Positions 7,789 through 17,485 are shown, counted from the stretch's first letter. The stretch is DNA of 64,000 nucleotides from an uncultured bacterium (GCA_937921485.1 CAKZSV010000013.1:1-64000); one strand, 5' to 3'. Made by a program: numbers and translations. Notes: generated by a model from the sequence alone, not told the origin.

Positions 7789-8958
7789 TTGCAGACAATC
7801 TCTCATACTGCCGGTCATGGTACGCGTTTTACGGTTATGGATGAAATCCGCTATACATTGGTGTTGAACAGGGGACGTGATGAAGGCTACGATGTTCGAG
7901 AGCTTCCCAAAGAGGATTTCATCCGCGAAACCGCACGATTGCTCCCCAAACCTAAAAGAATTTTCTGCGGCCTCGGCGATTTTCTTGAAATTGGCGATTA
8001 CAACAATCTTCTGGATTCCATTTTTTTTGAGAAGGAAGCGGTAAAATTTGAGGCTTTACTTGACCGCATCAACAGAAAAATGAGCGAAAAAGGTAGCATC
8101 CCCTCGTCGTTTCTTAAGCTTGCGGTGTATTTTCCGGATTTTCTTTTAAAAAATGTACCCACGTTTTGCGCTTCAACCATCGGCAAAAAATCGCGCCTCA
8201 CGCCTGGCGCTCGAAACCTTATCAAATATCTTCAAGACTACCCAATTATTTTTCTTACTGCAATGCCCTATGAAATCGCGATTGAATTTGTCCGCAGAGT
8301 GGGGCTTGACAGTGAGAACCTCATTTCCACTGTGTATCGCGTAATGCAGGATGATCACAGGCGGACTCTGTATGCCGGCGGCATTGAGCGTTTTATTTCA
8401 GGGGACCGCAAAAGCCTGGAAATTGAAAAGCGTATGGCATCGGAAAATCTTGGGGAAACCGATGTCGTCTATATGGGAAGAGGCGAAGCCGGCGTGAAGA
8501 CGTTTTATACGGTCAATTCAATTGCGTTCAACCCTTCGGATTCAATTATTCCTGTTTCAAAAATAACCCTCTACGGTTCTTCACTCGAATCGCTGCTTGT
8601 CCTCTTTAATTTTGAGGGTGAACTGGACAGGTATCTTCTTTCAAATCAATACGAAGAATTTCTCCCCTCTCTGGTCGTTTATTCCGAAAAGCGGGAAAAA
8701 TCTCCCGCACTCATCGAGCTGGAGAAGGAGCACCGGCAGCTGCAAAACAATATTATCGGCCAGAGGATAGAATACGAAGGAGAAAGCTACTATTCGGTTG
8801 AAAGGGACATAGAAGTCGAGTTTGGCGCATCCACATTTGATATTAAAAAAGTGCGTGAAGAAATCAGCGCACGTATGGAACGATACCATCAGAATCCGGA
8901 CGAATTTTCCAATAAAGTTTATGTGATGGCGAGGGAGCGGTATTGGTCGCTTATTTAA
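7789..8958 (+). CDS. HAD-superfamily-like protein (degenerate)
   Basis: A 389-residue soluble protein. The middle resembles a haloacid-dehalogenase core: LTPGARNLIKYL leading into IIFLTAMP (motif II Ser/Thr position) near residue 155, GDRKSLEIEKRM near 205 with a possible motif III lysine, and VVYMGRGEAG near 226 where motif IV normally has a GDG..D pattern. A proper N-terminal DxD is not visible (FCGLGDF is the nearest), so phosphatase activity is doubtful. The start is uncertain: TTG at 7789 opens the longest frame, but ATG at 7837 is equally possible; neither has a strong Shine-Dalgarno. It sits between an HDOD protein and an adenylate cyclase, which suggests a signalling role. Confidence 0.6.
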   Translation: MQTISHTAGHGTRFTVMDEIRYTLVLNRGRDEGYDVRELPKEDFIRETARLLPKPKRIFCGLGDFLEIGDYNNLLDSIFFEKEAVKFEALLDRINRKMSEKGSIPSSFLKLAVYFPDFLLKNVPTFCASTIGKKSRLTPGARNLIKYLQDYPIIFLTAMPYEIAIEFVRRVGLDSENLISTVYRVMQDDHRRTLYAGGIERFISGDRKSLEIEKRMASENLGETDVVYMGRGEAGVKTFYTVNSIAFNPSDSIIPVSKITLYGSSLESLLVLFNFEGELDRYLLSNQYEEFLPSLVVYSEKREKSPALIELEKEHRQLQNNIIGQRIEYEGESYYSVERDIEVEFGASTFDIKKVREEISARMERYHQNPDEFSNKVYVMARERYWSLI

Positions 8959-9043
8959 GCGCATTTCAATGAGAAGCTGATGGGAATATATTTGATCCTC
9001 TTAGTGTTTAATCAATACCTTTCATTGACCGATAATAAAGTGT

Positions 9044-11614
9044 ATGAATATGTCCCCCAAAAAGAAGATTCTTTATGAATATATTGATCCTCTTTCACTG
9101 GACGGATCTTTTGAGAAGAAACCATTCTATCAATCAATTGTTAACCGCCTGAAAGGGGAGTCAATCACCAAAGTATTCGTCATCACCCCACGGGTTGGCG
9201 ATCCCTACGCGTATCTGCGGTTTGTGCACTCGCTCGAACAAAAAGGGTTTTCCGTCCGAAGCGTCTATCTCAACGCGCTCTCGTTTGATGTCTTTCATTA
9301 CGCGGAAAAAATCGCGAAAGAGGTAAAAACGGAACTCTCTCAAAGCGGATGCATGGTGCTGTCGTACGGATCGCCGTATACTGCCGCCCTCATCGGTGTG
9401 CTTTTTATCACGATGGGAAGAGATGCGGACACGGCAATTGCTCGAGTTGAAGCTTCCAAAACATTTGGCGACGTTAATTCCGAAGTCCGGCGTTTTCTTT
9501 ATGATTTCGAACGCTACTACGGGTTTTCAAAGGAAACAAAGGAAAGCGAAACGTTTCGTGAACATGGATATCATTCCGCTGCTGACTCGTCGATGGCTGC
9601 GTCGCCGTCTCGGCCCCGGCCGGATATAAAAAAAGATAATGTGCTTTCTGGCCATGAAGTCGCGATTCCTTTACAGTTTCCGGAAAAAGGGGCACTTCCG
9701 CAGAAACAAATAGCACAGCAAACACCGCCGCATCAGGGCACAACACCAGCATTTATGCCTTCAAAGCGGCCGTTTTATACCTCCCTGCGCTTTAAGCTGA
9801 TTTCCGTTATCTCAACAGTGATTGTGCTTTCGCTTTCCGGGATGATTTTCCTTGCAACATACTACTTCAAGGGCGATAATCGCATCCGTGTTCAGCAGAG
9901 CAATCTGGACATCGCGAAGATAATGGCGTTGAAGGTCAGATCCGATTTTCTTTCAATCATTGATATTTCCAAAGCCATCACCAATGAAATGCTCGCACGG
10001 CAGACCAATGCTTCCGATTCGTTCAGCTCTTCCGAAAAAACATTTCTGTTCAATGGCATTGCGGTGAACGGCCCCGGCCCTGAAAAAATATCACTGATTA
10101 AAACATCGTTTAACAAAGACCTGCTTGAAGAACTGCAGATCGATAAAAATGCCATCCAGTCGCTTAATGATGTTCATGCAAAAAATTTCATGCGCGCATT
10201 TGGGGGGGATATCGTAGTGGAAAATGCTTCGGCGCCCTTGCGATTTCCCGTAATGGTGCTTGCCTATCCCATACGCATCAAGGGGCGCGCAACAATAGAT
10301 TCGATTGCAATAAATTATATTCGTTTGGACAAGGTGCTGCTTGCGTTTAAGGGAGAGGACAGAATCGGGTATGTGTTCATGGTGAATGAACGGGGCGATG
10401 TGATAGCCCATCAGGAAGGAGAAGAGGTTCTTGCCGGAAGGAATTATATAGCGCTTCCAATCGTAAAGGAAATGCTTAAAAGCCCGCAGACCAATGGCCA
10501 GATACGGTATAAGGACGAATCCGGAAAATTTTTCCTAGGCTCATTCTGGAAAATCGGTGTGGGAGGATGCGGTATCATCTCTACCGTTGAGGAAGATGTT
10601 GCCTTGCGGCAGGTGTATGACATGCAGAGGCGAAACCTGTATCTTATGGTAATCGTCCTGACGCTTGTTATTATGATTGTATTTTTCTTCGGGACACGCA
10701 TCACCGAACCCATTATCCGACTGGTGGAGGCGACAAAGCGCATCAAGGAGGGGCAGTATCGCGTCGATGTTTCTGTCGCGGGAAAAGATGAAATCGCCGA
10801 ACTCACACAGTCGTTCGTAGAAATGGGAATCGGCCTTGAAGAGCGGGAAAAAATGAAAGATGCGTTCGGCAAATTTGTCAATAAGGAAGTCGCCGAGAAG
10901 GTGTTGAAAGGAGAGCTTCGCCTGGGCGGGGAACGAAAAAACGCCGCCGTTTTCTTTTCCGATATCCGATCATTTACTGCGATTTCTGAAAAATTAGCCC
11001 CTGAGGAAGTAGTTGAATTTTTAAATGAATATATGACACGGATGGTCAATTGCGTAAACAATACCAACGGCGTGGTGGACAAGTTCATCGGCGATGCGAT
11101 TATGGCCATCTGGGGCGCACCGGTTTCCCACGGAAACGACACGGAAAACGCGGTAAACGCAGCGCTCATGATGCGCAATGAACTTATGATTTTCAATAAG
11201 GGAAGAGGATCCGAAAAAAAACCGATCATAAAAATCGGTTGCGGAATAAATTACGGGCCTGTGCTGGCCGGCCAGATCGGATCGGAGGACCGAATGGAAT
11301 ACACCGTCATCGGCGATACGGTGAATCTCGCCTCGCGGATCGAAGCGCTTAACAAACCATTCGGCACCGACATACTCATTAGCGAGGATGCATACCAGCA
11401 GGTGCGTGACATCTATCATGTGGAGCCGATGCAAAAAATAAAAGTCAAAGGGAAATCGGCCCCTCAGCAGATTTACGCCGTGCTTGGGAGAAAATCCGAC
11501 CTAACGTCCCCGAAGTCATTAGAAGAGCTGAGAGAGCTGCTCGGCATAGAAATGAAAGGAAAGCCTGCCGCTGCGGTCGAGGAAGAAGTGAAGTATGAAA
11601 TCCTTGAGCAGTAA
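9044..11614 (+). CDS. Membrane adenylate/guanylate cyclase with Cache-like sensor and HAMP
   Basis: The 856 residues run as follows: a soluble head of about 150 residues, a proline/lysine-rich linker, a first membrane helix near 250-270, a periplasmic sensor of about 265 residues resembling a Cache domain, a second membrane helix near 530-550, HAMP (TEPIIRLVEATKRIKEGQ), then a class III nucleotide cyclase. The catalytic core has both metal aspartates (FFSDIRSFT and FIGDAIMAIWG) and the GDTVNLASR signature, so it should be active, making cAMP or cGMP from the cytoplasmic side. The unusual feature is the soluble N-terminal head preceding the first membrane helix. Its 3' end overlaps the FecR gene by 20 bases, implying one transcript. 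Confidence 0.9.
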   Translation: MNMSPKKKILYEYIDPLSLDGSFEKKPFYQSIVNRLKGESITKVFVITPRVGDPYAYLRFVHSLEQKGFSVRSVYLNALSFDVFHYAEKIAKEVKTELSQSGCMVLSYGSPYTAALIGVLFITMGRDADTAIARVEASKTFGDVNSEVRRFLYDFERYYGFSKETKESETFREHGYHSAADSSMAASPSRPRPDIKKDNVLSGHEVAIPLQFPEKGALPQKQIAQQTPPHQGTTPAFMPSKRPFYTSLRFKLISVISTVIVLSLSGMIFLATYYFKGDNRIRVQQSNLDIAKIMALKVRSDFLSIIDISKAITNEMLARQTNASDSFSSSEKTFLFNGIAVNGPGPEKISLIKTSFNKDLLEELQIDKNAIQSLNDVHAKNFMRAFGGDIVVENASAPLRFPVMVLAYPIRIKGRATIDSIAINYIRLDKVLLAFKGEDRIGYVFMVNERGDVIAHQEGEEVLAGRNYIALPIVKEMLKSPQTNGQIRYKDESGKFFLGSFWKIGVGGCGIISTVEEDVALRQVYDMQRRNLYLMVIVLTLVIMIVFFFGTRITEPIIRLVEATKRIKEGQYRVDVSVAGKDEIAELTQSFVEMGIGLEEREKMKDAFGKFVNKEVAEKVLKGELRLGGERKNAAVFFSDIRSFTAISEKLAPEEVVEFLNEYMTRMVNCVNNTNGVVDKFIGDAIMAIWGAPVSHGNDTENAVNAALMMRNELMIFNKGRGSEKKPIIKIGCGINYGPVLAGQIGSEDRMEYTVIGDTVNLASRIEALNKPFGTDILISEDAYQQVRDIYHVEPMQKIKVKGKSAPQQIYAVLGRKSDLTSPKSLEELRELLGIEMKGKPAAAVEEEVKYEILEQ

Positions 11615-13745
11615 TGCGCTGGTATTCACCGTCGGGACAATCATCATCGCGGTCTTCTCCGCGCTTTTTTACATCGATGTGCACAGAAGGGTTGACGTCG
11701 GCGACGCGAAGGTGATAGGCACGGTTACTTTTAAAAAACGGGTCGCGCAGCGAAGATATTCGCGCCAGGTGGTGTGGGAAGATCTTGAGCGCACCGAACC
11801 TATCTACAACAACGATACAATCCGAACCGGCGACAGATCGGAAGCGGTAGTTCGAATCAACGACGGTACAGAATTCACCCTCAATGAAAACAGCATGGTG
11901 CTTCTTGCTCTCGGCGGGGAGGGTCTGGATCTGGAATTTAATCAGGGTTCTATCACCGCCAAGCGGGATGAGCTTTCCGGCGAGCCGATCGGCAAGGTGC
12001 GCATCAAAGCCGGCGGCGCTTCCGTATCGTTTGATAAAAGTACAGTAAATATTTCAAAAGGCAAAGACGATAATATCAATTTAGTCGTCGATAAGGGAAG
12101 CGCCGTGGTGACAACCAATGCGGGGGAAAAAACCGTGGCGGAGGATTATCGGGCAACCGTTCTTCTGAAAACCGCAGCGGTATCGGTCGAGAAGCAGAAA
12201 CTGGTTCTCCTTTCACCTCCTTCAGGGAGCGTGTTCCCTGCAAAGGGGCCTGAAGCTCCAATTGGTTTTTCGTGGAAAAAGCTACCCGAAGAAGGCGATT
12301 ATTCCATCGATATCGAGCCCCAGGATACAGCAGCAGGTGGAAATATTTCAAGAAAAACGGCTGGCAATTCCCTTATTATTCCGCTTCGGAGCGGAAGTTA
12401 TAAATGGAAGGTGCACTATAAATCTCGCTCTGGCCAGGAAGAAACGAGTGAAACAAGAAGCTTTATTATACTGCCGTATGAAACGATTGCCGCAATATCT
12501 CCAGCCGATAACGCCGTCTATTTCTATAAAAACAAGCCTCCGCTGGTGCATTTTAAATGGTCGCCGAGTTCTGCGGCATCGGGATATGTTCTTTCTATTT
12601 ATAACGATGCCGAACTGAAGTCCAAATTCACCGAGATCGGGACGCTTTCAACTGCTGTTTCGCTCGATACGATCCCTGAGGGGACCTGGTACTGGAAAGT
12701 CGATGCCTCGAGCGGGATTTCAGGTGTGGGAACTGTCGCATCATCGGAAACCCGAAAAATGAGTATCGCAAAACGAAGTGCGCTTCCGCCGCCAGAGCCG
12801 CTTGTTCCGCGACCAGGCATGCGTTTCTGGAAAAAAGCCGTTTTGGAAAAACCCATACACTTTTCCTGGCGCAACGATCCGGAAATTTCTATTGCCGAGA
12901 TTACTATCGCATGGGATCCGGAATTTACAAAAATTTTTCATCGCGAAACAAAAAAAGCGTCATTTTTGTCACTCAAAAAAGATATACCTATCGGAAACTA
13001 TTTCTGGAAGGTCCGCGGTGTGATGGATGATACTACCTATACGGAACATTCCCCTGCATGGAACTTCACCGTGACGGAAGAGGTGTTATTGGAGCTGTTG
13101 TCGCCTGTCGATCGACAGATTATTGTACCACAGGACGAAGACGATACGGCGAAAGTCCGATTTTCCTGGAAGCAAGTTGATTATGACGGGGGTTTTACCC
13201 TTCAGATCGCTGGTGATGGAGAGTTCAAAAACATTGTAGCGGAAAAGTCGCTTAAAGGATTCTTTGCCGAAATTCCCGACCTTCGGCGCGGCATGTATCA
13301 CTGGCGGGTGATTATGAATGATGAAGATGGATCCGTAATGATGAAAAGCGCGCACAGATCGTTCGTGATAGAAGACCGTCTTCGTGCGCCGATTCCCCTT
13401 GCGCCCATCAACAACACGACCATCGATATGTCGGATAAAAAAAGTTTGTCGTTTCGCTGGCAGCCCGTCGCGGGTGCGGATCTGTACCGCCTTGAGCTTT
13501 TTATGCTGAAAGACGGACGAGAGTACCGTATCATGAATCGCACGACAAAAACACCATACTATGAAATGGATGAACTGTACAGGCTCGATGAGGCGAAATT
13601 CTTGTGGACGCTGCGGGCCTATGACATGCAGGACGGCAACATCCTTCGCACAAGTCCGGGGGCGAAATACTACTTCGATATTGTCCTGAGCAAAAAGATG
13701 AAAAAGCCGGTGATTCGCGTTCCGAAAATAATAATGGCGGAATAA
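11595..13745 (+). CDS. FecR-domain protein with repeated Ig/Fn3-like domains
   Basis: A 716-residue exported protein with one N-terminal membrane helix (residues 8-26) and then a FecR domain (about 60-190: DTIRTGDRSEAVVRINDGTE, FNQGSITAKR). After this come four or more beta-sandwich repeats, each marked by an F-x-W-K/R core (FSWKKLPE, FKWSPSSA, FSWRNDPE, FSWKQVDY, FRWQPVAG). FecR domains outside siderophore systems usually bind cell-surface partners or sense envelope state. The gene starts inside the 3' end of the cyclase gene and ends one base before a TPR/barrel gene. The three products therefore probably form one envelope-signalling unit. Confidence 0.85.
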   Translation: MKSLSSNALVFTVGTIIIAVFSALFYIDVHRRVDVGDAKVIGTVTFKKRVAQRRYSRQVVWEDLERTEPIYNNDTIRTGDRSEAVVRINDGTEFTLNENSMVLLALGGEGLDLEFNQGSITAKRDELSGEPIGKVRIKAGGASVSFDKSTVNISKGKDDNINLVVDKGSAVVTTNAGEKTVAEDYRATVLLKTAAVSVEKQKLVLLSPPSGSVFPAKGPEAPIGFSWKKLPEEGDYSIDIEPQDTAAGGNISRKTAGNSLIIPLRSGSYKWKVHYKSRSGQEETSETRSFIILPYETIAAISPADNAVYFYKNKPPLVHFKWSPSSAASGYVLSIYNDAELKSKFTEIGTLSTAVSLDTIPEGTWYWKVDASSGISGVGTVASSETRKMSIAKRSALPPPEPLVPRPGMRFWKKAVLEKPIHFSWRNDPEISIAEITIAWDPEFTKIFHRETKKASFLSLKKDIPIGNYFWKVRGVMDDTTYTEHSPAWNFTVTEEVLLELLSPVDRQIIVPQDEDDTAKVRFSWKQVDYDGGFTLQIAGDGEFKNIVAEKSLKGFFAEIPDLRRGMYHWRVIMNDEDGSVMMKSAHRSFVIEDRLRAPIPLAPINNTTIDMSDKKSLSFRWQPVAGADLYRLELFMLKDGREYRIMNRTTKTPYYEMDELYRLDEAKFLWTLRAYDMQDGNILRTSPGAKYYFDIVLSKKMKKPVIRVPKIIMAE

Positions 13746-13746
13746 C

Positions 13747-14850
13747 ATGCGTGTGATGAAAAAACTTGCGCTGATTTGTTTTATCGCGAGCATTGTGCTT
13801 CCGTTTCCGCTGCATTCGCAGACGGCGGATGTTCTGCTTCGCGAGGGCGATGAAATGTATAAGGCGGGAAAGTACGAACAGGCGGCGGAATCCTGGAAAC
13901 GAGCGCTCGAATCGGATCCGAAAAATCTGGAAGCGAAGCAAAAGCTTGATAAGCTTTACACGGAAAAATATGTAAATGATAAAGAGCATTACGAAAAAAC
14001 GATCAAGGAATTTTCTTCAAAAAAACAGTCTTTATTGCTCAATCAGAAAAAAGAGGTGACGATCGACTGGGATGCCGTGGAGGGTGCCACAAAATATCTT
14101 GTGCAGATTAAAGATAAAAGCGGCGCGCTGCTGGTTGACAACACGGTATCGGAAAATAAAATAACTTTTTCGGTTACCCCCGGCGATTACCTGGCACGTG
14201 TCGGTGCGTACAATATCTTCGACAAAATCGGCGCGTGGTCGGACTGGACGGAGTTAAAGGTTGTCACACCAGAGTCGGCAGAAGCTCACCCCTTTCCAGG
14301 CGTAACCAGCCACGGTTTCATGCTTGAAGCCGGCTATCAGTACAGTTTTATGCTTTCAGATTATAGCGATATATATGAATCTTCACCCGCGGGGTGGATT
14401 CTACGGCTCGGTTATCAGATGAAGCGGCTTTCAATATTTGAATCAATGCCGGTGCTTCAGAACATGCACCTTGAGTGTGAAATCGGCCGTCGAACTTTCA
14501 CGAACAGGGATTATATATCAAATTATGATCTCACTTTCGACGTGAATTCTGTGATCATGAATGTGGCATACGTTTCCGATTTCCGTTTTCCGGTGAATGT
14601 TGCCCTCCGTGTGGGAGGCGGTGCTGCCTTCTCCCGGCAAAGCATAAAGATGACTGATCCTGCCGTATCGCCTGGCATCCCTTCCGGGGTTTCCACCACG
14701 GACCCATGCTATCAGTTTTCCGCGTCCGCAGTTATCGATGCCGGTCTGTCGCTGTTCATTGAAGCCGGAGCCGGAATATTCTGGGTGGATTACATTGAAA
14801 TAGACATGAAATCGGTATCGCTGTTCTGCCTGGCCGGGATTCATATTTAG
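13747..14850 (+). CDS. Exported TPR protein with C-terminal beta-barrel-like domain
   Basis: The 367 residues begin with a signal peptide (LALICFIASIVLPFPLHSQ, cleavage near residue 25). A TPR pair follows (DEMYKAGKYEQAAESWKRAL), then an Fn3-like strand region (about 105-175), then alternating hydrophobic strands typical of an outer-membrane barrel (about 190-367). It follows the FecR gene after a single base. Operons of cyclase, FecR protein and TPR/barrel protein are found in spirochaetes; the barrel may anchor the FecR partner. A second possible start is the ATG at 13756. Confidence 0.75.
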   Translation: MRVMKKLALICFIASIVLPFPLHSQTADVLLREGDEMYKAGKYEQAAESWKRALESDPKNLEAKQKLDKLYTEKYVNDKEHYEKTIKEFSSKKQSLLLNQKKEVTIDWDAVEGATKYLVQIKDKSGALLVDNTVSENKITFSVTPGDYLARVGAYNIFDKIGAWSDWTELKVVTPESAEAHPFPGVTSHGFMLEAGYQYSFMLSDYSDIYESSPAGWILRLGYQMKRLSIFESMPVLQNMHLECEIGRRTFTNRDYISNYDLTFDVNSVIMNVAYVSDFRFPVNVALRVGGGAAFSRQSIKMTDPAVSPGIPSGVSTTDPCYQFSASAVIDAGLSLFIEAGAGIFWVDYIEIDMKSVSLFCLAGIHI

Positions 14851-14992
14851 CACAATGGTATCCTAAAAAAAATAATTGATTTATTTTCCCCTTCGGAAGT
14901 ATGTGTCGGAAATTCATTGCCGTTTCATTTTTGAAGGCGAGTGAGTATTCTTTCTGCTATTGGCGGCTGGAGAAAAAATTTAGGGAGGAACT

Positions 14993-15367
14993 ATGCGTAC
15001 CATTATTTTAGCACTGTCAGTTATAGCGGTTTTCAGCGTGATTGTTTCCTGTGCGGGAAAATTCGATAATACGGTGTGGGAATGCAAATACGAGTATAAG
15101 GAATATCAGGATAAAATGTCAGGAACCAATGTTCTTGAATTTTTACCGGGCAATAAGGTGAAAGGAACATTTTCCAATCCCGGCCCACTTCTGCCCAGTG
15201 TGTATGTGTATAATTATACCATAGATGGGGATAAAATCATCTGCAATCATCCTGACGTCGATTCACGTGTTTTTTTTATCAAGGATGGAAAGCTTGAGTC
15301 TGAAGACGGCCATTGCTTGTATGCGCAGAAGCAGGCATCAGCCGATTCAGAAAAAGCGGGCAAATAG
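14993..15367 (+). CDS. Small lipoprotein of unknown function, paralogue 1
   Basis: A 124-residue protein with a signal peptide and lipobox VSCA (Cys20). The mature part starts near FDNTVWE and is rich in charged and aromatic residues, as in small beta-rich lipoproteins (lipocalin-like DUF families). AGGGAGGA lies 4 bases before the ATG. The next gene encodes a similar lipoprotein with the same TVWE start to the mature domain. Confidence 0.75.
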   Translation: MRTIILALSVIAVFSVIVSCAGKFDNTVWECKYEYKEYQDKMSGTNVLEFLPGNKVKGTFSNPGPLLPSVYVYNYTIDGDKIICNHPDVDSRVFFIKDGKLESEDGHCLYAQKQASADSEKAGK

Positions 15368-15395
15368 CGCATATCATTTTTGGGGAAGGTAGCGA

Positions 15396-15779
15396 ATGCG
15401 GTTTTATGCGGCAATTGCAATAATGCTCTGTGTTGCATCATGCAGTTGTTCGCGTTTGTCGAACCGCGATTTGGAAGGAACAGTATGGGAGTCACGGCAG
15501 GTCGATTCCGATCCTGCCGTCGGTTCCGTTGAGCTGGTGCTTTCATTGGAATTTATCGATTCGCGCATGTTTTTACTCAAACGGGCGGAACGATGGGTGA
15601 GTAAAAAAGAATCGGTAAAAACACCTCTGCCCGAAGACACTGAGGTTTCGGGTGAATATCGCGTCGAAAGCAATACTATTCATCTCTCGTTCGCAGACGG
15701 AAGCTCACTCGCGTTCAGCTACAAGGACGGCAGGATTATTTCACATGATGAATCCCGCACTTTCGTAAAGGCCCGTTGA
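15396..15779 (+). CDS. Small lipoprotein of unknown function, paralogue 2
   Basis: A 127-residue lipoprotein with lipobox ASC (Cys16) followed by LEGTVWES, then beta-strand-rich sequence ending in a YKDGRI strand. The TVWE onset and overall length match the preceding lipoprotein, from which it is separated by 28 bases, so the pair probably arose by tandem duplication. The function is unknown. Confidence 0.7.
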   Translation: MRFYAAIAIMLCVASCSCSRLSNRDLEGTVWESRQVDSDPAVGSVELVLSLEFIDSRMFLLKRAERWVSKKESVKTPLPEDTEVSGEYRVESNTIHLSFADGSSLAFSYKDGRIISHDESRTFVKAR

Positions 15780-15817
15780 ATTTCCATGCAATGTTTATTG
15801 GCACATAGAGGCATGAA

Positions 15818-16045
15818 ATGATGTCATTGTTGAAACTGTTGACACCCCGAAGCGTGTTTGTTTTGAAATATCTTTTCTTTATCATCGGTTGCTTTCTTTT
15901 CGTTTCCGGTTTCTTCGATATTCTCAATGGTCGCTTCAAAAGCGGCATTCTTGAGGTCATCGGGGGCGGGGTTTCCATACGTCTTGCGGCGTTTCTTTTC
16001 AGTCTGAGATTACAGCGCGGAAATGAACCCGGGAACAATCAGTAA
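15818..16045 (+). CDS. Small two-helix membrane protein
   Basis: 75 residues with two hydrophobic stretches (about 17-34 and 44-62). AGAGG precedes the first of two adjacent ATG codons by 6 bases. It is co-directional with the lipoprotein genes upstream and PilZ downstream. I do not recognise a family. Confidence 0.5.
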   Translation: MMSLLKLLTPRSVFVLKYLFFIIGCFLFVSGFFDILNGRFKSGILEVIGGGVSIRLAAFLFSLRLQRGNEPGNNQ

Positions 16046-16087
16046 ATCAATATTAATCCATCAGGAAAAAATATAGAAGGTTTGGCA

Positions 16088-16417
16088 GTGATTATGTCTG
16101 AGCGAAGAAAAGCGGAGCGCTATCCGGTTGACAAAGACTATTACTTTTATCCTGCCAACAGAAGTAAAGTCTATACATGCAAAGTGCGTAATGTATCTGC
16201 TTCCGGTGCGTGCATAATATCAAAAAAACATCTGACCCCCCATGAAATAATATTTCTTCATATTACCGGTACCAGAGGTGTCCAGTTCAAATCGGAAGTC
16301 GTATGGGCGCAGGATGGGCTCTATGGGCTCTCGTTTGTATTGGAAGACAGCGAGGATCTTGATAATATCAGCTTTGTGATGAATACCGTATCAAAAAAAA
16401 TTAATGCTTCATCCTGA
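16088..16417 (+). CDS. PilZ-domain c-di-GMP-binding protein
   Basis: A single-domain PilZ protein of about 109 residues. It has the arginine-rich switch ERRKAERYPV near the N-terminus and NVSASGACI, matching the (D/N)xSxxG nucleotide-binding signature. The start is ambiguous: TTG 16082, GTG 16088 or ATG 16094. GAAGG at 16077-16081 is best spaced for the GTG, which I chose. It implies c-di-GMP signalling; no GGDEF or EAL gene lies in this window. Confidence 0.85.
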   Translation: MIMSERRKAERYPVDKDYYFYPANRSKVYTCKVRNVSASGACIISKKHLTPHEIIFLHITGTRGVQFKSEVVWAQDGLYGLSFVLEDSEDLDNISFVMNTVSKKINASS

Positions 16418-16595
16418 TCTTGGTTTAACGGCCGTTTTTCCCTTTCCGCAATTGTAACCTGCAAAATGCTCTATCTGAAAATATTTAATCCAATTCAGTT
16501 CTTTTTTATTGACAGATGATGTGCCAATAATAATACTTAATTCCAGGTATCGGTTGCTTGAAAGGTACATCGCAAAATACAAAGGAGCGTCAAAC

Positions 16596-16985
16596 ATGCC
16601 AGGTGGAAAGGAACTTTTCGTTCTGGAGTATAATCAGAAAGACGACATTATGGTGGGAAGAGTGGAATGCGTGAATGTTGATCGCGCGGAGGCGGATGCC
16701 ATCTATGACCAATATGTCGGCAGGGTGAAAGAATACCCGAATTACAGGGATTTCATTCTCGATGTTCAAAAAATTGAAAGCGTTACCGATCCTGCAATCG
16801 GGGTGCTCATGAAAGGGCTTGAGTTAATGAAGAAAGGCAGTTCCTATGCCATCCTTTTGATGACGGAAGCTCTTCTGCAAGACATTATGCTTCGGCATCC
16901 CGAAATGTTTGATTTTTATGCCGTATTTCATACGCTTGATGATGCCGTAGCCTACATTCATAAACGCCGCGCGGAGGGGAAATAG
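16596..16985 (+). CDS. STAS-like (anti-sigma-factor-antagonist type) protein
   Basis: About 129 residues from the ATG at 16596, chosen because AAAGGAG lies 8 bases before it; the open frame extends back to 16509 without a better start. The pattern of beta strand, helix and a central FILDVQKIESVTDPAIGVLMKG segment resembles STAS domains, where the serine/threonine in such a segment is phosphorylated. The assignment is by fold pattern only. It is followed by a GNAT gene after 30 bases. Confidence 0.6.
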   Translation: MPGGKELFVLEYNQKDDIMVGRVECVNVDRAEADAIYDQYVGRVKEYPNYRDFILDVQKIESVTDPAIGVLMKGLELMKKGSSYAILLMTEALLQDIMLRHPEMFDFYAVFHTLDDAVAYIHKRRAEGK

Positions 16986-17015
16986 CCGTCCGATAAACTT
17001 TCTGGGGAGGAAGGA

Positions 17016-17480
17016 ATGTTTACAATTCGCGATGCCTATCTTCGGGACATTGAAAAGATAATTGAGTACAGAATGAAGCTTCTGTATGAACTTGGGAAGG
17101 TGGAAAAAGAAGAAGGTACCAGCAAACTGCGGGATGCGACGAGAAGTTATTTTATAAATAAAATTCAGACCGGGGAATTTCGAGTCTGGATTGCTGAAAG
17201 CGCCGGTACCATCATTGGAATGACCTGCATACAGTTCATAGAACATCCGCCCATTTATGAAAATATCGGAGGAATTGAGGCGCACGTGATGGATGTCTAT
17301 ACCATGCACGAGTGGAGGGGGAAGGGTGTGGCAACCGCAATACTGGATAAAGTAATCGAACACGCAAAACAAAATAACGCGAAACGGATTGTGCTCAATA
17401 CTATTGGAACCGATACAAGAATATACGAAAAGCTCGGATTTACTCCCATAACAGGCGCGATGGAACTCTTTTTGCAGTAG
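17016..17480 (+). CDS. GNAT-family N-acetyltransferase
   Basis: A 154-residue GNAT protein with the acetyl-CoA pyrophosphate loop HEWRGKGVATAIL (R-x-x-G-x-A) near residue 98 and the C-terminal YEKLGF motif. GGGGAGGAAGGA precedes the ATG. The acceptor substrate is unknown. It ends 5 bases before the convergent WYL regulator. Confidence 0.85.
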   Translation: MFTIRDAYLRDIEKIIEYRMKLLYELGKVEKEEGTSKLRDATRSYFINKIQTGEFRVWIAESAGTIIGMTCIQFIEHPPIYENIGGIEAHVMDVYTMHEWRGKGVATAILDKVIEHAKQNNAKRIVLNTIGTDTRIYEKLGFTPITGAMELFLQ

Positions 17481-17485
17481 CGGGA

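Noticed and set aside
10444..11229. Long minus-strand frame of 261 residues inside the cyclase gene
   Set aside because: It is the complement of a strongly conserved cyclase; its composition is unlike a real protein.
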